A DNA stretch of 64,000 nt from assembly GCA_000497125.2 (NCBI GenBank), contig CM035319.1, positions 922,001 through 986,000 of the forward strand, written 5' to 3'. Source of the stretch: Spironucleus salmonicida (Eukaryota > Fornicata > Diplomonadida > Hexamitidae). Shown piece after piece: positions 24,947-35,139 of this stretch (within the stretch, counting starts at the first letter, position 1; each line of letters opens with the position of its first letter). The notes under the pieces were generated by a model. It did not search any database. It saw only the letters and a list, made by a program, of their open reading frames with translations, and was not told the DNA's origin. Position numbers and translations under genes: made by a program.

Positions 24947-26080
24947 ATGGGTATTAATGGATTACTGAACTATCTTTAAAGAACAAATAACATATAATAC
25001 GAATAATTTAATTAGTTAGTATTCGTAAAACACAATATAGTAGATTTTAATAACCTTTTATACAAATAATAAAACAATACTTAACGAGAATTTAAACCAA
25101 TAAATAGAATATAAAATGTACTAAACTGTTGTAAATAATTTGCTAATAATCCTGATAAATAATTCTACATAGTGTTAGACCCAATTGGAAAAACTAGAAA
25201 ATAACCTATCATAGATTTTAAATAATATTAAGATATTATAACAACTTATAGCGATCGTAAATGTGAACTAATGTTTAATAATAGCGATATATGTGCTAAA
25301 TATAATAACGGATATGTTGATAGTTACTACCCTTTTAAATATAAGAAAGCAGATTTTAATCATTGGTAGACTGCTAAATTTCCTATATATAATGATATAA
25401 TATGTATGTAATATTTTAAAGATCTACCTAACGTTGAAGTAATATATGCTCCAGTAGAAGCAGATATAACGATAGGCTAATTAGTTTAACGACTATAAAC
25501 TGAAGCTGAAGTAACAAACAATGATATAAATATATTTTCATATGATTCTGATATGTTAATTTATTCTAATGGGGTTAATATGTAAACTAAATAATATATT
25601 ATTAACATGGACACTATTAATAAACAATTACATTTTAAATATATTTATATAATTAAATATATTTCTATAACATATGCAGATTATTTTAATTTAGAAGAAT
25701 AACATTTGTAAACATTATTTGATAAAGTATATCGTTAAAACATACAACAAGTTAATCTTAAGTTTATGTTAGACAACATAAAATATTCTAAATATGATTA
25801 AATAGATCAAATCTAATTATAACTATCTTAATTTAATATTAATACACTAGGTTGTGCTATTATTTTTAATTTATTATTTCTACAACCTGTTTATGATTAG
25901 CATTTGACAACAAGTTAATTGATAGAATAATATTATAATATTAATTATTAATATAAATTAAAACTTGATAGTAACATATTTTAAAATATAACATTTTTAA
26001 TGAACAACTTAGAAATAATTTAGAACCTATCTCCTACAGAATTATAGACTATACGTAATAACAAGATAACAGTTATATGA
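24947..26080 (+). CDS. FEN1/XPG-like flap endonuclease (377 aa)
   Basis: An intact frame from ATG 24947 to TGA 26078-26080. The start MGINGLLNYL matches the family N-terminus MGIxGL. Acidic active-site motifs follow in order: IVDFNNLLYK (31-40), FYIVLDPIG (73-81), APVEADITIG (168-177) and FSYDSDMLIY (197-206). These correspond to the D, DG, EAD and DxD segments that bind the two metal ions in Rad2/FEN1 nucleases. The usual glycine after VLD is Pro, and the helix-hairpin-helix region is weak. Family members cut 5' flaps during replication and repair and occur in many large DNA viruses. With the primase-helicase it makes up a replication module. Confidence 0.78.
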
Positions 26081-26203
26081 TATTTTAATTTATATTTAGT
26101 GTTACTCTCTATTCTTTTTTTCAATTTTAATTTATTTGTATATTTATATTTATTATTTATTAAACTTTAAACTTACAACTATACATGTACCTTTATCAGT
26201 AAT
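26081..26203. other. AT-rich spacer before the microsatellite
   Basis: A T7-CAATTTTAATT tract near 26110 follows the FEN1-like stop. Nothing else is recognisable before the octanucleotide repeat begins. Confidence 0.4.
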
Positions 26204-26594
26204 AGAATTATTTATATATTTATATATTTATATATTTATATATTTATATATTTATATATTTATATATTTATATATTTATATATTTATATATTTATATATT
26301 TATATATTTATATATTTATATATTTATATATTTATATATTTATATATTTATATATTTATATATTTATATATTTATATATTTATATATTTATATATTTATA
26401 TATTTATATATTTATATATTTATATATTTATATATTTATATATTTATATATTTATATATTTATATATTTATATATTTATATATTTATATATTTATATATT
26501 TATATATTTATATATTTATATATTTATATATTTATATATTTATATATTTATATATTTATATATTTATATATTTATATATTTATATATTTATATT
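26204..26594. repeat. Octanucleotide microsatellite (TATATATT)n
   Basis: About 390 bp of near-perfect 8-bp repeats. Because 8 is not divisible by 3 the repeat stays open in frame as a Tyr/Ile/Phe/Leu pattern, which is an artefact and not a protein. Confidence 0.95.
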
Positions 26595-26752
26595 TATTTA
26601 TTAAATTAACTTCATAAACTCAAACTTACACACATATTTATATTTATTAAACAAACCTCTTAAACAACTTTATGGATAACTTCATGGATAACATCATGTA
26701 TCAGAATTGGAACTTCAACTTAAACTTAGATAACTTACAAATATTATTTATT
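26595..26752. other. Unique island between two microsatellites
   Basis: About 160 bp of non-repetitive AT-rich DNA containing a short imperfect repeat, ataacttcatgg / ataacatcatg. No gene is supported. Confidence 0.4.
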
Positions 26753-26919
26753 ATTTATATTTATATTTATATTTATATTTATATTTATATTTATATTTAT
26801 ATTTATATTTATATTTATATTTATATTTATATTTATATTTATTTTTTTTTATTTATATTTATATTTATATTTATATTTATATTTATATTTATATTTATAT
26901 TTATATTTATATTTATATT

Positions 26920-26966
<47 letters not shown>

Positions 26967-27848
26967 TTATATTTATATTTATATTTATATTTATATTTAT
27001 ATTTATATTTATATTTATATTTATATTTATATTTATATTTATATTTATATTTATATTTATATTTATATTTATATTTATATTTATATTTATATTTATATTT
27101 ATATTTATATTTATATTTATATTTATATTTATATTTATATTTTATATTTATATTTATATTTATATTTATATTTATATTTATATTTATATTTATATTTATA
27201 TTTATATTTATATTTATATTTATATTTATATTTATATTTATATTTATATTTATATTTATATTTATATTTATATTTATATTTATATTTATATTTATATTTA
27301 TATTTATATTTATATTTATATTTTATATTTATATTTATATTTATATTTATATTTATATTTATATTTATATTTATATTTATATTTATATTTATATTTATAT
27401 TTATATTTATATTTATATTTATATTTATATTTATATTTATATTTATATTTATATTTATATTTATATTTATATTTATATTTATATTTATATTTATATTTAT
27501 ATTTATATTTATATTTATATTTATATTTATATTTATATTTATATTTATATTTATATTTATATTTATATTTATATTTATATTTATATTTATATTTATATTT
27601 ATATTTATATTTATATTTATATTTATATTTATATTTATATTTATATTTATATTTATATTTATATTTATATTTATATTTATATTTATATTTATATTTATAT
27701 TTATATTTATATTTATATTTATATTTATATTTATATTTATATTTATATTTATATTTATATTTATATTTATATTTATATTTATATTTATATTTATATTTAT
27801 ATTTATATTTATATTTATATTTATATTTATATTTATATTTATATTTAT
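26753..27848. repeat. Hexanucleotide microsatellite (TTTATA)n with poly-T interruption
   Basis: About 1.1 kb of the 6-bp unit. It is broken by a T8 run near 26843, a T run of about 42 at 26923-26964, and single-base phase slips near 27140 and 27321. It abuts the inner edge of the right TIR. It may be an expanded tract, a replication feature, or a region with uncertain assembly length. Confidence 0.95.
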
Positions 27849-28134
27849 TAAAACATCTTCATCAAATTAGATCCGTAATATTAATAAATATAAATATAAA
27901 TTAAAATCGAAAAAAATATAGTATAAGATTAAATAAATATTATTAACTTTACATCTCCTGAATTATTATTTATTTATTTATAGTTATAGTTATATTTATA
28001 TTTAGAAATAATTAATTCATTTAAAACTTTAAACCTTTAACCATTTTAAGATTGGTTAATTTATTCAGATCATTAATATAGATTAATCACTTTTAAAATA
28101 ATTAAATTGAAAAAAAAAATAATATAATATTATA

Positions 28135-28656
28135 TCACATAGATTCTGATGTGTCAGAAGTTTGATATCTGTCTAATATTTCTTGATCTGTGTATTATGT
28201 TTTTATCGCAAGGAGTTCGGCCCAAACTTCTTCGGATAATCCTTATCCTTATACATAAGTATAGTTTGCAGGGTCTGCAGGTAATGCCAGGATTTATGCC
28301 TAAATATATCTATGTTAGTGGACTGCCACCTCTAATTCGTATTTAGTTATCTCTAATGACTTTTTTTCCTGTTCAATTTAACCGTCAAGATATGATAAGC
28401 TATATTGATGGTGTAAGATTCTAAGCGTGTCACCACTTCTGAGAACAATTTAAGTTCTTTTTAATTAATTAGTCAATGACTCAACCATCCTTTAGAATCT
28501 GTCCACGTCATACCGTAAGCATTCGATATGGTCCCAACGTTTTGCGTGGTATTTTTCAGTAGCTTCTGCATTATAGACTTCTGCAAGAGCTTTTGCAGCA
28601 GCTTTTGTATAACGTTATCGTATATCCTATTAACTAGTCTGCAGTGGTTGCAACAT
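28135..28656 (-). CDS. TIR-encoded coiled-coil protein, right copy (173 aa)
   Basis: Mirror copy of the gene at 11843-12364, intact, from ATG 28656 to TGA 28135-28137, transcribed toward the element interior. Same features as the left copy; the near identity suggests that the two TIRs are kept alike. Confidence 0.65.
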
Positions 28657-28659
28657 TTA

Positions 28660-28923
28660 ATGGTATTTAAAAAAATACGATAGTGTATTATATCCTATGG
28701 GATGTAAATTTTTTCACGTTCAATGCAGAATCACTATTAGAAAAAAATACCAAAAGGTTATGTTTAGGAAAGGAAAAACCTATACATCTACAGTTGGCTA
28801 AAAATCCGGAAGTTACCAAACCTATTATAATAGTAAATTATCTATAATCATAAAAATGAAGCGTTTTTTCTGGGCAAACTACATATTATTATATATTCAT
28901 ATACACTTATTCTAAAACGTTGA
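28660..28923 (+). CDS. Weak 87-aa ORF in right TIR
   Basis: A frame from ATG 28660 (MVFKKIRQCIISYG) to TGA 28921-28923 begins 3 bp from the divergent coiled-coil gene. In the left TIR the same frame is broken by one extra base in the T8 run. Other frames here are also open, so coding is doubtful. Confidence 0.25.
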
Positions 28924-29101
28924 TTCTAAAAATAGATCGGTTTTGTAGATTTCTAAATAGTTTTTTAGCATCACCAAACACTATATTATTCATATATAAA
29001 GTTATTATTATGATTTTAAAAAAAGAATTGAAACTATCATTTAATATTGTAAATATATATTACTTCTTTTTCTACGAAATTAGTTTTTGTATATAATATA
29101 T

Positions 29102-30147
29102 ATTTTGGGTGTTTTTATAACTTATTTAAATCATATAATATCTATATATTAAAATGCTGTATAAAAACAGATTCCTAATATTTATTAATATTATTTATAA
29201 TATTGTGATAAATTTACATTATTATTAAGCATATAATAGTATAAGTCTATTTTTATGACAAGAGACAAGAAACCAGCTACTGGTTTAAATTATTTATTAC
29301 TATAAATAAATAATATTTAATTGCCTTGATTTTACTTTTTATACACCACTCTAAATTGTATAGAATTTTTAGAAAGATAATATTGATATAAAATATATAA
29401 TATTAAATCAAAGAAATCATATATACAGTTTTTAAATATAACATATACATATATTAACATATATAAAATCATTATAACCAATAAAATAATTTTCATAAAA
29501 TATATATTATATATATGTTAATAAATATATCTATAGATTTTTATATTTTACAAAATATCGTAAGGGCAGTGCCTTATATATTTCAAAACTATTATAATTA
29601 TTATACTTATAAGTACGAAGTATATTCTGGGCTAGATCAATATATTGTATTAAATATCTTAGGTCATTTATTTAAGAAATATTGCCTAATACGATATAAT
29701 ATAAATCTTTAGTGGTGTAGGTTAAATGAAGATTCAATGGTATTATATTCATGCAGCGATCAAATGTAAGTATTAGAATACTTTACGCATATTCTCATCA
29801 TAGGGTTTATTTCTATTGACTATATTAACTTCGAAATTATTAAATCTAGATAGCCATACTTTTAAGTGTTCAGTAGATTCAAAGACCTGAGCATCTACAG
29901 AATATGAATCTAGAGTCTAGTAATGGTGTTTCTATTTATATATCTCAAAATAAACACAAAATTTACCGAGTGTAAAGTGTTACTTACATACGGGATATTT
30001 CAATAGTTCATAAAGAAACTATAGCTAATACTAATTGCAGATTCTTAGCCAATACCATCCGCATGAAATTACTTCCAATTATTGTCGATGCCTGCCAGAG
30101 ATCTGTATTTCTAGATCCATTAAGAGGTACATTCTGGATTATTTACT
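29102..30147. other. AT-rich right flank of the element; possible retroelement relic
   Basis: No intact gene. On the minus strand one frame near 30085-30015 reads FHADGIGQESAISISYSF, and another near 29905-29785 reads DAQVFESTEHLKVWL. They vaguely recall an RNase H-like region of a retroelement. The frames do not join without shifts, so this is only a hint. Confidence 0.3.
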
Positions 30148-30369
30148 TTATTAAGATCGAAACTGCATTTAGATAATAATTTATTATTATCACTATTTTT
30201 GCATAGACTTTATTTATTATAAAATTTGCTCCTAAAGGCCATATAGTATCAACTTGCTGGTTAGTTTAATAAGGTAAACGTAAAAATTAACTTATAGCGC
30301 GCTAGGAGGCCTATTTTAGATGAAATAATTGCAGTAAAATGTTTACTAAATATTATTAAGCACGCTATC

Positions 30370-30669
30370 TTGCTTCATCACCTAAAGAGACGATTTACAT
30401 TAGATATCGCTGAATTAAACATCAGCAATGCTAATAAAATAATAGCATATACTTCTAAAGTAAGTAAGATACTATATATAGTTTATCTATTTTCTCAATA
30501 TAAGACATATCAATATTTTTACACAACGTTACCTATTGAACTATATAATCAATTTTTGCAATATAATTATTACAGAATAATAATTACTTATAACTCAATT
30601 TTTAAAACAAAATATATCTTGTATAAACCAATTTGCCAGAACACCAATAATAAAATTTATTGTATTTAA
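30370..30669 (+). CDS. Hypothetical ORF conserved in both arms
   Basis: The open frame here (RRFTLDIAELNISNANKII and onward) continues upstream to at least 30270 (INLQRARRPILDEIIAVKC) and downstream past TAA 30667 under the TAR=Gln code, with no ATG obvious. It is AT-rich, has both charged and hydrophobic stretches, and is repeated at 63479-63778. No family is recognised. It may be a fragment of a mobile-element gene. Confidence 0.35.
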   Translation: MLHHLKRRFTLDIAELNISNANKIIAYTSKVSKILYIVYLFSQYKTYQYFYTTLPIELYNQFLQYNYYRIIITYNSIFKTKYILYKPICQNTNNKIYCI

Positions 30670-31045
30670 AACACATTATATGTTAACATTACATATTTAC
30701 CATTATTACAATTAAAAAACTAATTTAGTTTGTGTTTTATTTATATAATAATGCAATATGCAATATTTTATTTTAAATAAATTCTTAGCAAGATTCTTTC
30801 TCTCGAGGATTACACATTTTTAAGTATTTTAAGATATTTAATTAGATATTCTTTCATAAAAAATTACAATTAAAATTATCCGCGACAATTACTTTCTAAT
30901 TAAACCTATTCTCCACCACCTAGCCATTCTTAGAGTAAAACCACAATTTTCCACATTTACAACATCTGACCTTTCCAAAATAAAACCTAAAATTCATATC
31001 ATTCATAACTTAAAACCTCTAATTTCCCAGATTCTCAATTTAAAA
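30670..31045. other. AT-rich upstream region of CRMP-B
   Basis: No gene is supported. The last bases before the CRMP-B start are AT-rich (ctcaatttaaaaATG), the usual setting of gene starts in this window. Confidence 0.4.
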
Positions 31046-34000
31046 ATGACCTGCGACCCCACATCCCTTAAACCCCTCAACAACGCGGGAACCTGCGTCG
31101 CCTGCTAGGAAGTTATACCCAACTGCCGTACCTGCACCCAGGCAACCCCAACAACGATCGCCTGCATAACCTGCAAAGCGCCCTTCACGGGTGCGACGTG
31201 CGAGCGAAACTGCGGCCCGGAAATGGTGCAGCTGAACGAAAGCAACTGCCAGCCGTTCTCGGTAGCCTTCCCGCACCCGAAAGACTACAAACTCGCCTGC
31301 TCCGGCAGAAAGTACGGCGAGCCGAGCGTTCCGGACGCAAACGGCGACATTTCCTGCATCTGCCGCGCGGACAAATCCGCTGCACGGCACTTCACAGGCC
31401 CGAACTGCGACCGGCGCGTGCTGGGCCTCAGATGCAAGGGCGGACTCGTCCCCGTCTGCGCCAAATGCAGCAGCACAGGCTGCGCGGACTGCATTCCGGG
31501 AACGCAAAGCGCAAATCCAGCATCCGGATGCTGCAACAACAGCTGCAAGACCTGCGCGGCCACGCAGGGCGACTTTTCGGCTGCAACGCCATTCCCGCCC
31601 TCTCTCTGCACCGCCTGCGACGCGGATTCGGAGCGGCCGGTGCTCAAAAACAGCGCCTGCATCGCCTGCGCGGACGCGATCGACGGCTGCCTGCTGTGCG
31701 CGCAGCCCGGGAACGGCCCCGCGCGCTGCACGCGCTGCCGCGACCGCCTCCGGGGCGCGTCCTGCGACGCCGAGTGCGGCCCGGGCTACGCGCAGTTCAA
31801 CGTCGATTTCTGCGCGCCGGCGACGTGCTAATAGCCATCAAAATGCAGCGGCCGCGGCAGCTGCGTTGAGGCGTCAGGAGGGCAGATCTGCACCTGCGAG
31901 GCGGGCTTCGCGGGCGCGAATTGCGAGCTGAACGGGCCGGCTTGCGAGGTCAAAAACTGCGAGTCCTGCGCTTCGGAAGGCGTTTGCGGCGTTTGCAGGC
32001 CGAATTTCAAGCTGGTTGGGCCCGGCTGTGCGGAAATGGAGTGTGAGGATTTGATTAAAAATTGCGAGATTTGCGATGGCGAGTTTCCGGCGTTCAGCTG
32101 CACTATTTGCGGACAAGAATTCACGGGGAAGGACTGCAGGACGCGCTGCGAGAACGGCTACGTGCAGTTCGGGGAGGACGCGTGTGGGAACATCTCGTGC
32201 GCGACGAATTTACCCTGCTCCGGGAATGGAACCTGCGCGGTCGACGAGGTTGGGAATAACGTCTGCGGCTGCAAGCATGGCTTCGCGGGGCGGAGCTGCG
32301 AGTTCCGCTGCGACTAGAGCTGCGCGAGCTGCGTCGAAAGCACCCCTGCCAACTGCACCAGCTGCCCTGACCAGAAATATTTGGTAGACATGAAGTGTGT
32401 TGCCTGCAGCCAGGTGCCAAACTGCATCGGCTGCGCGCAGCAACTCCCGGACCTGCACATCAAGTGCGTGGCGTGCGCGGACGGCTTCACCGGCGCATCG
32501 TGCGACCGGGAGTGCCCCGCGGGGCAGCTGCGTTACAAGACCGAGTTCTGCCAAAGCGCCTCCTGCGAGACTGCGGTTCCGTGCAACGGGAACGGCACCT
32601 GCCAGCTAGCGGGAAGCGACTTCCTCTGCCAGTGCAGTAGCACCACGGCTGGCCCCGACTGCGGGACGCTGCGCGCTGGCAAAAGGTGCGGCAGCGGCCC
32701 CGAGATCAAAAACTGCACGAAATGCACCAGCGGGCTGACGTGCGCCGAGTGCTTCATGGGCGCGAGCCTGTCGAGCGACGCGCTGCAGTGCTGCGCGCGC
32801 GGCTGCCGCGGCTGCGAGAGCAATGACCCGGATGTCTGCTTCGGCTGCGACAAGGGCAGCGCGAAGCCGTTTTACGACGGCGGCGCCTGCAAAACGTGCA
32901 CGGAGGTTTACGCGCAGTGCTAGCTCTGCAGCCAGCTGGGCTTTCTGAACAAAGTGACCTGCGAAGCGTGCGCCGCCCCGTTCACTGGCGCGCAGTGCGA
33001 CCTCAAATGCGCCCCCGGGGAGCGCCAGTTCAACGGGCGCTTCTGCCAGCCGGCGACGTGCAAGGAGCACGCGCCCTGCACAGGGGAGGGCGCTTGCGTT
33101 CCGAAGGGCAGCAACATGGCCTGTGAGTGCGTACGCGGCGTGGGGGGCACGAATTGCGAGCTGCGGCCGCGGTGCGACGTAGCGAACTGCCAGCTGTGCA
33201 CGCTCCACGACCACGGAGCGTGCCAGGATTGCGATTTGGACTACACGCCGAAAGGGGGGCTCTGCGCCCCCAAAACGTGCGCTGAGGCGCTGCCGAACTG
33301 CGCCTCGGGGTGCTCCGGCGCGCCTGCGAGCTTCTTCTGCGCGCGCTGCAAGCCTCCGTTCACGGGCCAGAGCTGCGAAAAATCCTGCGAGCCCGGCTTC
33401 GTGCAGTACCTGTAAGAGCACTGCCAGCCTGAAACGTGCGAAACCGGCTGCTCCGGGAGTGGAACCTGCGCGCAGGACGCTTCTGGGAATAAGTCCTGCA
33501 GCTGCGCCAAAAATTATAGTGGAATTAACTGCGAGAACAACTGCGCAGAGCCATGCAAAACCTGCACCGCAAGCAAGCAGGTCTGCACGTCCTGCTACGG
33601 CAGCTTTTCGCTGGAAAGCAGCACCTGTGTCAGCTGCGCGCAAAAGTTCCCGAACTGCGCCGAGTGTGCCGCCGCCTCCCCGCTCGCGTGCGCAAAGTGT
33701 GCCGTGGGGTTCACGGGCGCCTCCTGCACGGACACCTGCGCGCTAGGGACCGTCCAGTACGGCGTCTCCGGCTGCCAGCCGATTTCCTGCCTTTCGGCGC
33801 TTCCGTGCCAGGGCCAGTCCGCTTGCTTAGCTGCTGGGGGCGACCTAAAATGCACCTGCAAGAAGGACGCCAGGGGCCCGAACTGCGAGATCCATTCCGG
33901 GAAGGGCAAGACCTGCAACGGATACAAAATCTTAAAATGCGTCGCCTGCACTACCGGGCGCCCTCCCGCATGCGCGTTCTGCGCCGTCGGGTACCGGCTC

Positions 34001-34621
34001 AACTTTACACAGACCGAGTGCTGCGAGGGCCACTGTACGGACTGCGAAATGCGCGCGCCGGGCATCTGCACTAAATGTGACATTAAATCCGATTTCCCGT
34101 TCCTTTTTAACGGAAAATGCGGCAGCTGCGAGTCCGCTATAGAGAATTGCGCGAAGTGCGAGCAGGCTGACTTGTTCAGCGCAGTTTCTTGCGCATCTTG
34201 CATGGCTTAGTTTACGGGGGCGACTTGCGAGACTGACTGTGGCCCGGGCATGAGGCAGTTCAACGGAGGCTCCTGCCAAAGTGCGTCCTGTGGCACGCAG
34301 CTCGAGTGCAGCGGCAACGGCGTCTGTGCTGGCGGCCTGTCGGGGGACCGAATGTGCTCCTGCGCTGAGAATTTCGTTGGCGTGAACTGCGAGGGCTGCG
34401 GCGAGGGCTTCGAGCTCAAAAACGGAGCCTGCGAGGCGGTAAACGGAAGCTTTGGAGCTGGAAAAATAGCTGGAGTGGTAATTGGCGTTGGAATTGGAAT
34501 TGTGGCCATGGCAGCGATTAGCATATGGTGTCTGTGTAAGAACGGGAGCAGGAAGGCGAGGTTTGTAGACCAGGGGCTGATGTAGGGCGAAAATGGGAGC
34601 CAGGTGGCGATTGTGGACTGA
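31046..34621 (+). CDS. Cysteine-rich EGF-like membrane protein B (CRMP-B), 1191 aa
   Basis: One frame from ATG 31046 (MTCDPTSLKPLNN) to TGA 34619-34621 crosses several in-frame TAG/TAA codons (for example 31828-31833, 32316, 32921, 33413, 34208). It holds many CxxC units and EGF/laminin-like turns of the form CxCxxGFxGxxC (CTCEAGFAGANC, CGCKHGFAGRSC). Near the C-terminus is a single span, IAGVVIGVGIGIVAMAAISI, then a tail with KNGSRKARF. This suggests a type I surface protein of the variant or cysteine-rich class. No signal peptide is seen. A full second copy lies at 59527-63102 and the 3' half is repeated at 43979-44804. Confidence 0.87.
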
Positions 34622-35139
34622 GCGGAGTAGCGAGTCGAGATAACAGCAGGAAAATGAGAAAACTAACTTATAAGAACACCAGATGAAGTGATATAATGAC
34701 GATTAGCATATTGAAAAATTTGGTAACTAGAAATTCGGAGGCAGCTCTAGAATCGTGGAGCGAAGTTTTAGTATTCGTTGTATACTAGATGGAACTATAA
34801 ACCGCGGAGAAACATCAAGTGGCGAAAGCAAACTGATATAACAATATATCTAAACTTGAATTTACAGTACTATTATAGCATTTTCTATTTCTAGGTCGTG
34901 GTTTAACGCCGGAAAAGCACCCGAATCTTCGCCGTTGAAAGTCGAAATTTTGCTTTCGCTTCCGGATATATCGTTATGTCAGTTGCATGCTAAACTTTGC
35001 GAATGCTATAACGGCTGCGAGACCCTCAAATTGCACAATTTCGTGACAAAGAGGCGCTGCTAATCCGAGGAGTGGAAAATTTCGAAAGTTCGGAAACGCC
35101 GGTGCTCTGTACAACTGTAAAATATAGAATCTAAAATGC
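34622..35139. other. Intergenic between convergent genes
   Basis: About 520 bp between the CRMP-B stop and the end of the sulfatase-like copy. No ORF is supported. Most of it is repeated after the third CRMP-B fragment (to about 45145) and in the right arm, showing that these duplications include the 3' flank. Confidence 0.5.

Larger units (their letters stand above)
11397..29101. mobile_element. Virus-like DNA element with 1.26-kb TIRs (Polinton-like / virophage-like)
   Basis: The 17.7-kb AT-rich element is bounded by near-perfect inverted repeats (11397-12656 and 27843-29101). Between 12773 and 26080 genes are packed on both strands with gaps of 5 to ~290 bp, a virus-like layout. Recognisable products are a primase-SF3 helicase, an A32-like packaging ATPase, a D6/NPH-I-type SF2 helicase and a FEN1/XPG nuclease. 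Three beta-helix-like proteins and several unknowns complete the set. All use TAA/TAG as Gln and TGA as stop, so the element is adapted to this host code. I found no family-B DNA polymerase, retroviral-type integrase, protease or recognisable jelly-roll capsid. No target-site duplication is evident: the left flank ends ctctaga, the right begins attttgg. Several genes carry lesions, so this copy is probably decayed. Confidence 0.8.
27843..29101. repeat. Right terminal inverted repeat
   Basis: Reverse complement of 11397-12656. The outer end reads ...gtatataatatat and then diverges from the left flank. It contains the second copy of the TIR coiled-coil gene. Confidence 0.9.

Noticed and set aside
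26204-27848. CRISPR-like array
   Set aside because: Simple AT repeats without distinct spacers, in a eukaryote-like context.
26136-27904. Long ORFs of repeated Tyr/Ile/Phe/Leu
   Set aside because: They are frame-open readings of 8-bp and 6-bp microsatellites, with no unique protein sequence.
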